64,000 nt of DNA from an uncultured Roseovarius sp. (GCF_947489715.1 NZ_CANLER010000009.1:62001-126000); one strand, 5' to 3'; counted from the first letter of the stretch, positions 26,018-35,396 are shown. Notes: generated by a model from the letters alone, not told the origin. Numbers and translations are program-made.

Positions 26018-26926
26018 TCATGCCGGTGCGCGTTTGGTCAGGCGCAGTTTCTGGCGTACTTCTTCGGGGCCGATGACCTTCGCGCCCAGCCGTTCGATGA
26101 TCTCACGGGCGCGCTCGACCAGTTGCCAGTTTTCGGCCAGCACGCCGCGATCCAGCATCAGGTTATCCTCAAGTCCGACGCGCACATTGCCCCCCGCCAG
26201 GACCGAGGCAGCAACATAAGCCATCTGGTCGCGCCCCAGCGAGAAGGCCGACCAGTTCCAGTCGGCGGGCACATTATTGACCATCGCCATGAAGGTATTG
26301 AGGTCATTCGGCGCCCCCCACGGCACACCCATGCATAGCTGCACCAGCGCATCGGGTTCCAGAATGCCATCGCTAACCAGTTGTTTTGCATACCATAAAT
26401 GGCCGGTGTCAAAGGCTTCAATCTCGGGCTTTACACCCAGATCAGTCATCATCTTGCCCATGGCGGTCAGCATGCCGGGCGTGTTGGTCATCACGTAATC
26501 GGCTTCGGCAAAATTCATCGTGCCGCAATCCAGCGTGCAGATTTCCGGCAGACATTCAGCGATATGCACCATTCGCTCCGTCGCGCCGACCATGTCGGTG
26601 CCCTCCACCACGGGCAGAGGCTTTTCCACGCCGCCAAACACCATGTCGCCACCCATGCCTGCCGTCAGATTCAGCACGACATCCACCTCGGCATCCCGGA
26701 TACGGTCGGTCAGTTCACGGTAAAGTTTGGGATCACGTGACGGCACCCCGGTTTCCGGGTCGCGCACATGGCAATGCACCACCGCCGCCCCCGCCTTGGC
26801 CGCAGCGATCGCACTGTCAGCAATTTGTTGGGGCGAACGTGGCACATGGGGGCTACGATCCTGGGTGGAGCCCGAACCAGTAACGGCGCAGGTGATGAAA
26901 ACCTCTCGGTTCATGGCAAGCGGCAT
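26018..26926 (-). CDS. BKACE, 3-dehydrocarnitine cleavage enzyme
   Basis: 302 residues from ATG 26926 (GGGAGA upstream); earlier in-frame codons to 27046 are unlikely. Beta-keto acid cleavage enzyme family (formerly DUF849): zinc ligands in VVHCHVRDPETG, the loop NLTAGMGGDMVFGG, and C-terminal VRVGLEDNLML. With acetyl-CoA it would split 3-dehydrocarnitine into betainyl-CoA and acetoacetate. It is the first gene of the carnitine operon and divergent from its likely regulator. The family is firm; the dehydrocarnitine substrate follows from the operon. Confidence 0.9.
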   Translation of the reverse strand: MPLAMNREVFITCAVTGSGSTQDRSPHVPRSPQQIADSAIAAAKAGAAVVHCHVRDPETGVPSRDPKLYRELTDRIRDAEVDVVLNLTAGMGGDMVFGGVEKPLPVVEGTDMVGATERMVHIAECLPEICTLDCGTMNFAEADYVMTNTPGMLTAMGKMMTDLGVKPEIEAFDTGHLWYAKQLVSDGILEPDALVQLCMGVPWGAPNDLNTFMAMVNNVPADWNWSAFSLGRDQMAYVAASVLAGGNVRVGLEDNLMLDRGVLAENWQLVERAREIIERLGAKVIGPEEVRQKLRLTKRAPA

Positions 26927-27005
26927 CTGAGTCTCCCTGATAAGAACTTGGCGAAAGCGTACTGCCGTGATAGCCGGAAATAGTTTGCTGTATCGGTCAA
27001 AAAAT

Positions 27006-27956
27006 ATGCATGAATGGACAAAAACATCGCCAACGCCTGTGCGCATCGCCTTTCTGATCTTCGATCAGTTTTCAAACCTGTGTCTGGCGAATTGTCTTGA
27101 ACCATTACGGGCCGCGAATACACAAACGTTGTCGCTGGCGTTCGACTGGCAAATTCTGACGCCGGACGGCGCGCCGGTACTGTCTTCCAGTGGGATGCAG
27201 GTATTGCCACACGCACCGCTTTCGGCGCTGACCCCGTGCGATTATCTTTTTGTCACAGCCAGCTACGATCACCAGAAGCATGACACTGCTGTGACCCGAC
27301 GGGCTTTGCGGCATGCATCGCAGTTGGCGCAGGTGACCGTGGGGTTGGACGCCGGGCCTTGGTTGATGGCCTCGGCCGGGCTGCTGAACGGCAGGCGTGC
27401 AACCGTTCATTGGGATTTGCTGGACGGATTTACCGAGCATTTTCTTGAGGTTGCAGCCGAACAGTCGCGAATTGCCCGAGACGGCCCGATGATGACCTGC
27501 GCCGGGGCCATGTCGGCGCTAGATCTGACGCTGGATCTGATCAGCGACCATCAGGGTATCGCCGCGCGATTGGATGTCGAGGCGCTCTTTATACACAAAG
27601 ATCCGCCCGTCGGCATAAGCCGGGATCAGAAATCCGTACGCGATCCGTTGGTCCGAAGGGCGATGAGCGTCATGCGTGACAATCTGGAGCGACCTTTGCC
27701 GCTGGAGACGCTTGCAGGTCGCCTTTCTTGCCAGCCGCGCACCTTGGATCGCCGGTTTCGGGCTGGTCTGGGGGCCCCGCCAGGCACGGTTTATCGCCAT
27801 CTGCGCTTGGCGTCAGCGCGCAAAATGCTTGAGGGGACAAACCTCGGTGTGGCCGAAATTGCGGTGCGCTGCGGCTATGAATCCCCGGCAGCTCTTACCC
27901 GGGCCATTAAACGGCAATTTGGTGCGACGCCCTCTCGACTTCGGTCAAGACGTTGA
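27006..27956 (+). CDS. cdhR: GlxA/AraC-family activator of carnitine genes
   Basis: About 316 residues from ATG 27006; an in-frame GTG at 26967 is an alternative, and neither has a strong ribosome binding site. The N-terminal DJ-1/PfpI-like (GATase1) domain (about 10-180, VRIAFLIFDQFSNLCLANCL, GLDAGPWLMASAGLL) is followed by an AraC double helix-turn-helix (about 220-315, ETLAGRLSCQPRTLDRRF and VAEIAVRCGYESPAALTRA). It is divergent from the BKACE gene across 79 bp, the arrangement of CdhR with carnitine dehydrogenase genes in Pseudomonas. Predicted to activate the operon in response to carnitine. Confidence 0.82.
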   Translation: MHEWTKTSPTPVRIAFLIFDQFSNLCLANCLEPLRAANTQTLSLAFDWQILTPDGAPVLSSSGMQVLPHAPLSALTPCDYLFVTASYDHQKHDTAVTRRALRHASQLAQVTVGLDAGPWLMASAGLLNGRRATVHWDLLDGFTEHFLEVAAEQSRIARDGPMMTCAGAMSALDLTLDLISDHQGIAARLDVEALFIHKDPPVGISRDQKSVRDPLVRRAMSVMRDNLERPLPLETLAGRLSCQPRTLDRRFRAGLGAPPGTVYRHLRLASARKMLEGTNLGVAEIAVRCGYESPAALTRAIKRQFGATPSRLRSRR

Positions 27957-28095
27957 CAGAGTCAGGCCGACAGAATGGGGTTTTCAAAAAAATCCTGAGA
28001 AACCTTCAGCACTTACAAGTGACGAATTCTGTTGGAACACATCACGGCTTGGTCTCTTATTGATCAGGAATTGTCCCTAAAGAGCAGGCTTTGAG

Positions 28096-28923
28096 ATGAG
28101 CAACCGCACCTATTACGCACCAACAGGCGGCCTGCCACCGCAAACGCAGCTTTTGACAGACCGGGCGGTTTTTACTGACGCCTATGCGGTGATACCAAAG
28201 GGCACGTTCAGTGATATCGTCACCAGCTTCTTGCCGTTTTGGGAAGACTCGCGATTTTGGGTGCTTTCGCGCCCACTGTCCGGATTTGCTGAAACCTTTT
28301 CGCAGTATATCGCCGAAGTGCAACCGGGTGGGGGCAGCGAACGGCCAGAGACCGAATCCGGGGTAGAGGCGGTCATCTTTGTTGTCGAGGGCGCTGTCAC
28401 ACTGACAATCGACGGGACGCCCCATCAAATGGAGACCGGCGGCTATGCCTATCTGTCGCCCATGACGAAATGGAAGTTGCGCAACAATGGTCATTTGGCT
28501 GCCCGCTTTCATTGGATTCGCAAAGCCTATCAACCGGTTGAGGGGTTGGATGCGCCTGACGCCTTCGTCACAAATGAAAATGACATCACCCCAACACCAA
28601 TGCCGGACACCAATGGTGTCTGGGCCACGACACGATTTGTCGACCCGGTGGATTTGCGGCACGACATGCACGTAACGATCGTGACGTTTCAGCCGGGCGG
28701 GGTTATTCCATTTGCAGAAACCCATGTCATGGAACACGGGCTCTATGTGTTGGAGGGCAAGGCGGTTTACCGGCTCAATCAGGACTGGGTCGAGGTCGAA
28801 GCTGGCGACTACATGTGGCTGCGCGCGTTTTGCCCGCAAGCGTGCTATGCAGGTGGGCCCGGGCCGTTTCGGTATCTGCTCTACAAGGACGTCAACAGGC
28901 ACATGGCTTTGACCGCACGTTAA
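28096..28923 (+). CDS. allE: (S)-ureidoglycine aminohydrolase
   Basis: 275 residues forming two cupin domains. The first contains VEAVIFVVEGAVTLTIDG. The second contains the metal-binding residues in PFAETHVMEHGLYVLEG and GDYMWLRAFCPQACYAGG, a signature of UGlyAH/YlbA. It converts (S)-ureidoglycine to (S)-ureidoglycolate and ammonia with Mn2+. The partner that makes ureidoglycine (allantoate amidohydrolase) is not in the window, while ureidoglycolate lyase is at 43259. The gene overlaps the convergent bhcR stop by four bases. Confidence 0.9.
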   Translation: MSNRTYYAPTGGLPPQTQLLTDRAVFTDAYAVIPKGTFSDIVTSFLPFWEDSRFWVLSRPLSGFAETFSQYIAEVQPGGGSERPETESGVEAVIFVVEGAVTLTIDGTPHQMETGGYAYLSPMTKWKLRNNGHLAARFHWIRKAYQPVEGLDAPDAFVTNENDITPTPMPDTNGVWATTRFVDPVDLRHDMHVTIVTFQPGGVIPFAETHVMEHGLYVLEGKAVYRLNQDWVEVEAGDYMWLRAFCPQACYAGGPGPFRYLLYKDVNRHMALTAR

Positions 28924-29744
28924 TCTTCGGAAATGGGCGGCGCACCCATACCGCGCGAAACCTCATCTGCGGCGGCGCAGACCAGCCTTGCGATTTCCTC
29001 GATCCTGTCTTCGGACATTCGGCTGGTTGGCCCGGAAACGGAAATCCCGGCAATGGCTTCGCCGAATGTGTTCAGGATGGGTGCCGCAACGCAACGCATG
29101 CCGGTTGTCTTTTCCTCGTTGTCAAAAGCCCAGCCCTTGTCGCGCGCGGCGCGCAAATCATCTTTTAAGGCATCGGGCGCTACAACTGTTTTGGCGGTGA
29201 AAACTTCGAAGTGTTGATTATGCACGAACGTATTAATGCGATCTTCCGAATAGCGACTGAGAAGCGCCTTACCGATACCCGAGGCGTGCATCGGCGATAT
29301 TGTACCAGGTGGAAAAAAGGCACGAATGGTCTCATTGGTTTCGATCTGACTGATGAACATCACGTTCCCATTCATTTCTATCCCCAGGTTTGATGTCTCG
29401 CCGGTCTGTTCCATCAATCGTCGCATTGCAGCGCGACTGCGTTCCACCACCCCACTTCTGCGCAGAAAGGCCGAGCCAAGGCGGTAGGTCGCGCTGCCGA
29501 TGTGCCAGCTTTGGGTTTGCGGGTCCATTTCGACAATGTCGCGCGCCTCTAGCGTTGCAAGCACGCGGTGGATCGTTGCAGGGGATTGGTCAAGCGCAGT
29601 GGCAATTTCAGTCAATGTAAGCCCTGTGCTCGTTGCCAAGAGGTCAAGCACATCTAGCGCCCGATCCAGCGACTGAATCGTGGATTGGGCGGGCTTTGCA
29701 TAAAAGCCTTTGGGGCGGCCTTTCCGGCGCGGTTGTTGGGTCAT
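28920..29744 (-). CDS. bhcR: IclR-family regulator BhcR
   Basis: 274 residues. After a basic N-terminus (RRKGRPKGFYAKPAQSTIQS), the IclR winged helix-turn-helix (about 25-85) includes LTLTEIATALDQSPATIHRV. The effector-binding domain (about 100-265) has ISPMHASGIGKALLS and GMRCVAAPILN. It is divergent from bhcA across a 197-bp AT-rich gap. In Paracoccus the equivalent gene in this place controls the beta-hydroxyaspartate cycle and senses glyoxylate. The assignment rests on family plus synteny. Confidence 0.88.
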   Translation of the reverse strand: MTQQPRRKGRPKGFYAKPAQSTIQSLDRALDVLDLLATSTGLTLTEIATALDQSPATIHRVLATLEARDIVEMDPQTQSWHIGSATYRLGSAFLRRSGVVERSRAAMRRLMEQTGETSNLGIEMNGNVMFISQIETNETIRAFFPPGTISPMHASGIGKALLSRYSEDRINTFVHNQHFEVFTAKTVVAPDALKDDLRAARDKGWAFDNEEKTTGMRCVAAPILNTFGEAIAGISVSGPTSRMSEDRIEEIARLVCAAADEVSRGMGAPPISED

Positions 29745-29941
29745 TTTAGCATCCTTCGGGAAGAAATGTTACTATATTTTTTTAGTTATGAAAATATCTT
29801 TTGACTAGTGAAAAAACATAAGTTGATGAAATATATAATATAAAAGTAGTCTTGATAAAAGTGAAAAATTTTTTCAAAAAAATTTCCTGACGATGCTGCA
29901 TGGGTTAAGTTTCTTCGGACTCGCCACAGGAGGGCACCGAA
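29745..29941. promoter_or_regulatory. bhcR-bhcA divergent control region
   Basis: A very AT-rich 197-bp gap. It contains two dyad-like sites, TTTTGACTAGTGAAAA (29799-29814) and TGAAAAATTTTTTCA (29862-29876), spaced 63 bases centre to centre. Both share the TGAAAA/TTTTCA theme expected of IclR operators. GGAGGGC just before bhcA is its ribosome binding site. Promoter elements were not assigned. The operator role is inferred. Confidence 0.5.
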
Positions 29942-31132
29942 ATGAGCTTTCAGAATCCCGTCTTCATACCTGGCCCGACGAATATGCCAGAGGAATTGCG
30001 CAAAGCAGTGTACATGCCGACAATCGACCACCGGTCGCCTGTTTTCGGAGAAATCCTGCATCCGGCCTTGTCGGGTGTTAAGAAAATCCTGAAAAGCGAA
30101 ACTGCGGAGGTTTTTGTTTTTCCGTCTACCGGCACAGGTGGTTGGGAGACTGCGTTGTCGAATACCCTTTCCCCCGGGGATACGGTTCTTGCAGCACGCA
30201 ACGGGATGTTTTCGCACCGTTGGATCGACATGTGCCAACGTCATGGACTAGAGGTCGAAATCGTCGAGACCCCTTGGGGCCAGGGTTTGCCTGCTGATCG
30301 CTACGAGGAGATCCTGAGCGGCGATAAAGAGCATAAGATCAAGGTCGTTCTGGCCACTCATAACGAGACGGCGACCGGTGTGAAATCCGACATTGCCGCC
30401 GTGCGCCGCGCATTGGATGCTGCTGGCCACCCCGCGCTGCTTTTTGTCGATGGCGTGTCTTCCATCGCGTCAATGGATTTTCGCATGGACGAATGGAGTG
30501 TAGATATTGCCGTGACCGGCAGCCAGAAAGGTTTCATGCTGCCAGCGGGACTGGCGATTATCGCATTCTCACCCAAGGCGATGGCGGCAGTAGAAAATGC
30601 GACGCTACCGCGTACCTTTTTCGATATCCGCGATATGGCGAAAGGGTATGCCGCAAATGCTTATCCCTACACCCCGGCAGTTGGTTTGCTGAACGGCCTG
30701 AAAATGGCCACTGAAATGCTGCTGGCGGAAGGGCTTGAAAACGTTTTTGCCCGCCATCATCGCATCGCAGAAGGTGTACGTGCAGCAACCGAAGCTTGGG
30801 GGCTGGAGCTTTGTGCGCAAAGCCCCGAACTCTATTCGGACACCGTCAGCGCCATTCGCACGCCCGATGGCTTCGACGCCACGGATATCGTGACACATGC
30901 CGACAAGAAATACGGCGTCGCTTTCGGGGTTGGGTTGGGTGAGGTTGCGGGCAAGGTTTTCCGCATCGGACATCTGGGTCAGTTGACCGACGTTCTCGCG
31001 CTTTCGGGGATCGCTACGGCTGAAATGGTGATGGTCGATCTTGGCCTTGATATCCAATTGGGTTCAGGCGTTGCGGCAGCGCAGGACTATTATCGCTCCC
31101 ATGCGGGCACTGCTTTGCAGAAAGCGGCGTGA
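29942..31132 (+). CDS. bhcA: Aspartate-glyoxylate aminotransferase
   Basis: 396 residues, fold-type I PLP aminotransferase of the serine-glyoxylate/alanine-glyoxylate group. The N-terminal FIPGPTNMPEELRKA, DHRSPVFGEILHP, the STGTGGWETAL cofactor segment, FVDGVSSIASMDFRMDEW and the lysine in VTGSQKGFMLPAG are visible. It transfers the amino group of L-aspartate to glyoxylate, giving oxaloacetate and glycine, the entry step of the beta-hydroxyaspartate cycle. First gene of bhcABCD; its stop abuts the bhcB region. GGAGGG precedes the ATG. Confidence 0.93.
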   Translation: MSFQNPVFIPGPTNMPEELRKAVYMPTIDHRSPVFGEILHPALSGVKKILKSETAEVFVFPSTGTGGWETALSNTLSPGDTVLAARNGMFSHRWIDMCQRHGLEVEIVETPWGQGLPADRYEEILSGDKEHKIKVVLATHNETATGVKSDIAAVRRALDAAGHPALLFVDGVSSIASMDFRMDEWSVDIAVTGSQKGFMLPAGLAIIAFSPKAMAAVENATLPRTFFDIRDMAKGYAANAYPYTPAVGLLNGLKMATEMLLAEGLENVFARHHRIAEGVRAATEAWGLELCAQSPELYSDTVSAIRTPDGFDATDIVTHADKKYGVAFGVGLGEVAGKVFRIGHLGQLTDVLALSGIATAEMVMVDLGLDIQLGSGVAAAQDYYRSHAGTALQKAA

Positions 31133-31149
31133 TGAAGGATTTCGAAACG

Positions 31150-32103
31150 ATGTATATCCCGACAATCGAAGACATGCTGGCGGCAGAGGGGCGGATCAAA
31201 CCCTATGTCCACCGCACGCCAGTGCTGACCTCGCAATTCATCAATGAGCTGTCCGGGGCAGAGCTGTTTTTCAAATGTGAAAACCTGCAAAAGGCGGGTG
31301 CATTCAAGGCGCGCGGAGCATCCAATGCGGTGTTTGGTCTAAATGACGAGCAGGCCGCCAAGGGCGTCGCCACGCATTCCAGCGGCAATCACGGCACCTG
31401 CCTTTCCTATGCAGCCGGGCGTCGCGGTATCCCGTGTACTGTCGTCATGCCGCACACTGCGCCTCAGGCCAAGAAGGACGCCGTGCGCGGATATGGCGGG
31501 CACGTTGTGGAATGCGAACCCTCGACAACAAGTCGCGAGGCAGTTTTTGCCGAGGTAGTCGCTGAAACAGGGGCAGAGTTCGTGCATCCCTACAACGATC
31601 CTCGGGTGATCGCGGGACAGGGCACATGTTCGAAAGAGCTGTATGAACAAGTCAAAAAGCTTGATGCTGTGATTGCGCCCATCGGCGGTGGGGGAATGGT
31701 TTCGGGCACCTGTCTGACGCTTTCGAACCTAGCGCCGAGCGTTGAAATTTATGCCGCGGAGCCGGAACAGGCCGATGATGCCTATCGCAGCTTCAAGGCG
31801 GGTCACATCATTGCAGATGATGCGCCGGTGACCGTGGCCGACGGGTTGAAAGTTCCGCTCAAGGATTTGACTTGGCATTTCGTGTCAAACCACGTGACCG
31901 ATATTTTGACCGCGACCGAGGATGAGATCGTGGATGCGATGAAACTGATCTGGAAGCGGATGAAGATCGTGATGGAGCCCTCATCGGCGGTGCCGTTGGC
32001 GACCATTCTGAAGAATCGTGACGTCTTCGCGGGCAAACGCGTTGGCGTCATCATCACCGGTGGCAATGTCGATCTGGACAAACTGCCCTGGATGAACAGC
32101 TAA
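31150..32103 (+). CDS. bhcB: Beta-hydroxyaspartate dehydratase
   Basis: 317 residues from ATG 31150 (AAGGA nine bases upstream, product starting MYIPTIEDMLAAEGR); ATG 31132, overlapping the bhcA stop, is an alternative. Serine/threonine-dehydratase-like fold-type II PLP enzyme: GAFKARGASNAVFG carries the PLP lysine, then SSGNHGTCLSYAAG and PIGGGGMVSGT for phosphate binding. It dehydrates erythro-beta-hydroxyaspartate to iminosuccinate. On its own it would be called a threonine or hydroxyaspartate dehydratase; the operon fixes the role. Confidence 0.92.
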   Translation: MYIPTIEDMLAAEGRIKPYVHRTPVLTSQFINELSGAELFFKCENLQKAGAFKARGASNAVFGLNDEQAAKGVATHSSGNHGTCLSYAAGRRGIPCTVVMPHTAPQAKKDAVRGYGGHVVECEPSTTSREAVFAEVVAETGAEFVHPYNDPRVIAGQGTCSKELYEQVKKLDAVIAPIGGGGMVSGTCLTLSNLAPSVEIYAAEPEQADDAYRSFKAGHIIADDAPVTVADGLKVPLKDLTWHFVSNHVTDILTATEDEIVDAMKLIWKRMKIVMEPSSAVPLATILKNRDVFAGKRVGVIITGGNVDLDKLPWMNS

Positions 32104-32123
32104 TTGAGAAGAGGAAAAGGACG

Positions 32124-33287
32124 ATGAACGCACAAACCGATATCTCGAAACTCGAAGTGGGCTACGATGTTCCGGCCCTGCCGGGGATGGATGCAGCCGA
32201 TATACAGACACCTGCGCTGGTATTGGATCTGGACGCGCTTGAGCGGAACATTACGAAGATGGGTGCCTGGGCCAAGGCGCACGGTATGCGCCACCGAGTG
32301 CATGGAAAAATGCATAAATCGGTCGATGTAGCGCTGTTGCAAGAAAAGTTGGGCGGCAGTTGCGGTGTGTGCTGTCAGAAAGTCTCTGAGGCCGAGGTTT
32401 TCGCCCGTGGCGGTATCAAGGACGTTTTGGTATCCAATCAGGTGACCGATCCGGCCAAGATAGATCGCCTGGCACGCCTGCCCAAATTGAGTGCCCGGAC
32501 GCTGGTCTGTGTCGATGACCCGGCGAACGTGGCTGACCTGTCCGCAGCGGCGCAGAAACACGGCACCGAAATCGAATGCCTGGTCGAGATCGACTGCGGC
32601 GCCGGGCGTTGCGGTGTTGTGACCACGCAAGAAGTTGTGAATATCGCCAAGCTCATAGACGCCGCTCAAGGGCTGAAGTTCAGCGGTATTCAGGCCTATC
32701 AGGGTGCCATGCAACACATGGACAAATTCGAGGATCGTCAAGAGAAACTCGATATCGCCATTGCGCAGGTAGCGGATGCGGTACAGGGCCTCAAGGCACA
32801 GGGGCTGGAATGTGACATAGTTGGTGGCGGTGGCACTGGATCGTATTATTTCGAAGGTGGTTCAGGGGTTTACAACGAATTGCAATGCGGTTCCTACGCC
32901 TTCATGGACGCCGACTATGGGCGTATTCTAGATAAGGATGGCAAGCGAATTGATGAGGGCGAATGGGAGAATGCGCTTTTCATCCTGACTACGGTTATGA
33001 GTCACGCCAAGGCTGACAAGGCCATAGTTGACGCAGGTCTCAAGGCGCAATCCGTTGATAGCGGTCTACCGACTGTCTTTGGTCGTGATGATGTGGAGTA
33101 TCTGAAGTGCTCGGACGAACACGGCGTCGTCGCTGATCCCAAAGGTGTCCTCAAAGTCAACGACAAGCTGCACCTTGTGCCCGGTCACTGCGATCCAACC
33201 TGCAACGTCCATGATTGGTATGTGGGCGTGCGCAACGGCAAGGTCGAAACACTCTGGCCGGTTTCAGCGCGTGGTAAGGCTTACTGA
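32124..33287 (+). CDS. bhcC: Beta-hydroxyaspartate aldolase
   Basis: 387 residues, alanine-racemase-fold D-threonine aldolase/DSD1 family. PLP lysine in HRVHGKMHKSVDVALL, the EIDCGAGRCGV strand, and C-terminal metal-binding residues in HLVPGHCDPTCNVHD. It condenses glycine with glyoxylate to (2R,3S)-beta-hydroxyaspartate using PLP and a divalent metal. AGGAAAAGG precedes the start 20 bp after bhcB. The order bhcABCD is the conserved one. Confidence 0.93.
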   Translation: MNAQTDISKLEVGYDVPALPGMDAADIQTPALVLDLDALERNITKMGAWAKAHGMRHRVHGKMHKSVDVALLQEKLGGSCGVCCQKVSEAEVFARGGIKDVLVSNQVTDPAKIDRLARLPKLSARTLVCVDDPANVADLSAAAQKHGTEIECLVEIDCGAGRCGVVTTQEVVNIAKLIDAAQGLKFSGIQAYQGAMQHMDKFEDRQEKLDIAIAQVADAVQGLKAQGLECDIVGGGGTGSYYFEGGSGVYNELQCGSYAFMDADYGRILDKDGKRIDEGEWENALFILTTVMSHAKADKAIVDAGLKAQSVDSGLPTVFGRDDVEYLKCSDEHGVVADPKGVLKVNDKLHLVPGHCDPTCNVHDWYVGVRNGKVETLWPVSARGKAY

Positions 33288-33350
33288 TTTCTTCCTGAAC
33301 TGGCGAGGGCAGGCGTGGCCGCTCTCGCCGTTTTTTTCAAAGAGGTGAAT

Positions 33351-34316
33351 ATGTATATTGTCCCCGAAGGCGCCATCGCCGACCTGGTTTCGCGTGAGGA
33401 TAGTTTCAACGCTGTCGAGCAGGTGTTCGCGTCCATGTCGAAACGCTCGGCCTGCAACTTTCCGGTGATCCGCGAGGCGATAGGCCATGCCGATGCGCTT
33501 TATGGCTTCAAGTCCGGCTTTGACCGAGATGGACTTAATCTGGGTTTGAAATCAGGAGGATATTGGCCTGGAAACGAGGGCAAAGGATTGACCAATCACC
33601 AATCCACGGTGTTCTTGTTCGATGCTGACACCGGAAGGTGCCGCGCCGTTGTTGGTGGAAATTTACTGACCGCTTTGCGGACGGCGGCGGCTTCGTCGGT
33701 CTCAATCTCACACCTCGCCCCGAAAGACGCGCGCGTGATCGGCATGATCGGCGCGGGACATCAGTCTGCTTTCCAGTTGCGCGCTGCATTAGAGCAACGC
33801 ACCTTTGAAAAGGTGATTGGCTGGAACTACCATCCCGAAATGCTGAGCCGCTTGGAGGATGTGGCCAGCGAAGCCGGACTACCCTTCGAGAAAGTCGAAT
33901 TGGACCAATTGGGGGCAGAGGCCGATGTCATCATTTCCATCACGTCCAGTTTTGACCCCATCCTGAGGGACGCAGATGTCACGGGTGGCACGCATATTGC
34001 CTGCATGGGCACCGATACCAAGGGCAAGCAAGAGGTGGAGGCTGCACTTGTGGCTCGGGCAACGGTTTTTACCGACGAAATCGCGCAATCCATCAGTATT
34101 GGTGAATGCCAGCATGCAATCGCGGCTGGTTTGATCACAAAAAACCAGGTCAATGAAATAGGTGCCGTAATCAACGGTGATCATCCGGGGCGCAGCTCGG
34201 ATAACGAAATCACCCTATTTGATGGCACAGGTGTAGGTTTGCAGGACTTGGCCGTCGCCGATGCGGTGGTGAAACGCGCTGTCGAAAAGGGCATTGCAGT
34301 CGAAGTTGACTTCTAG
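33351..34316 (+). CDS. bhcD: Iminosuccinate reductase
   Basis: 321 residues from ATG 33351 (AGAGGTGAAT upstream); the frame is open to an earlier in-frame codon at 33315 that is less likely. Ornithine cyclodeaminase/mu-crystallin family: LKSGGYWPGNEGKGL, the Rossmann loop IGMIGAGHQSAFQLRA and ITSSFDPIL. It reduces iminosuccinate to L-aspartate with NAD(P)H, closing the cycle and regenerating the amino donor for BhcA. Its stop overlaps the convergent LysR stop by four bases. Confidence 0.92.
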   Translation: MYIVPEGAIADLVSREDSFNAVEQVFASMSKRSACNFPVIREAIGHADALYGFKSGFDRDGLNLGLKSGGYWPGNEGKGLTNHQSTVFLFDADTGRCRAVVGGNLLTALRTAAASSVSISHLAPKDARVIGMIGAGHQSAFQLRAALEQRTFEKVIGWNYHPEMLSRLEDVASEAGLPFEKVELDQLGAEADVIISITSSFDPILRDADVTGGTHIACMGTDTKGKQEVEAALVARATVFTDEIAQSISIGECQHAIAAGLITKNQVNEIGAVINGDHPGRSSDNEITLFDGTGVGLQDLAVADAVVKRAVEKGIAVEVDF

Positions 34317-35224
34317 ACGGCAAGATCCAACATCTTTCGGCTTTGTGCGCCCATGAAGTCCACGAAATGCCGAATCTTCGGGTCCTGCAACTTGCGATGC
34401 GGATAGAGGCAGCCGAAGAGCGAGGGCATCGGGGGTGTGTCGGGCAAAATTTCGATCAGCGTGCCCGCTGCCAGATGATGCGCCACGTCAAAGCGCGGTT
34501 TGTTCGCGATGCCATGCCCGTCGAGCGCCCATTGCGTCAGCACGTCAGAATCGTCAGCATCGAATTTCCCGGCGACATCCAGTTTTTTGGGACCGTCTTC
34601 AGTATCCAGCACCCAGAAATATTCGGGTGACCGGGGATAGCGGAGTAGCAGGCAGTTATGATCGTCACTCATAAGGTCACCGGGCGTTTCGGGCGTGCCA
34701 TGACGGTCAAGGTAGCTGGGTGCGGCGCATAAAACCCGATCGCATTCCGCCAATTTCTTCAGTTTCAGATTTGACTCTTTTGGCGTTCCGACGAAGAAAG
34801 CCACATCCAAGCGCTCTGCCAAAATGTCTATCGCCCGATCTGACAATCGCATCTGTACCTGTGTTTCCGGGAACGCTTTTACAAACTGCGGCACCAATGG
34901 CGCGATGATGCGACGGCCCACGCTCAACGGTGCGGTCACCCGGATCACGCCGCGTGGCTTATCGGAGAAGTTGGCAACTGCGGATTCTGCATCATCAAGT
35001 GAGCCCAGCACTTTCTTTGCTTCATCATAGAAAACGCGCCCAACCTCGGTTGGTGTAATCGTTCGCGTTGTACGGTTGAAAAGACGGACGCCCAGGCGTT
35101 TCTCAAGCTCTTTGATACGCTTGCTGGCGACGGCGGGCGTCAGCCGTAAATCACGCCCACCCGATGTAATGCTGCCGAGTTCAAGGACACGGGTAAAAAC
35201 GCGTAAGCTTTCAATGTAGGGCAT
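34313..35224 (-). CDS. LysR-family regulator next to xdhA
   Basis: 303 residues from ATG 35224. Helix-turn-helix about 5-60 (GSITSGGRDLRLTPAVASKR), then RLFNRTTRTITPTEVGRVFY. The effector domain contains DRVLCAAPSYL and DVLTQWALDGHG. It is the same length as, and clearly paralogous to, the LysR protein at 53924-54835. It is divergent from the xdhABC operon across 172 bp, so it most likely controls xanthine dehydrogenase. It could also act on bhcD read-through, which seems less likely. The effector is probably a purine intermediate (inference). Confidence 0.85.
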   Translation of the reverse strand: MPYIESLRVFTRVLELGSITSGGRDLRLTPAVASKRIKELEKRLGVRLFNRTTRTITPTEVGRVFYDEAKKVLGSLDDAESAVANFSDKPRGVIRVTAPLSVGRRIIAPLVPQFVKAFPETQVQMRLSDRAIDILAERLDVAFFVGTPKESNLKLKKLAECDRVLCAAPSYLDRHGTPETPGDLMSDDHNCLLLRYPRSPEYFWVLDTEDGPKKLDVAGKFDADDSDVLTQWALDGHGIANKPRFDVAHHLAAGTLIEILPDTPPMPSLFGCLYPHRKLQDPKIRHFVDFMGAQSRKMLDLAV

Positions 35225-35396
35225 GAGTTTTCTCCACGCGTGACGGCTTATGTTGGACGCATCAATTAGACAGCAATCACCTTCTATTTTCAACGTAGCG
35301 TATAAAGTATTTGCCGACTCCGACCGTATTCATTGATAGTAAATTGCGGTAGTCTTTAGAAGAAATTGCAAAAAACATCACGCAGGAGGAGGCCTG

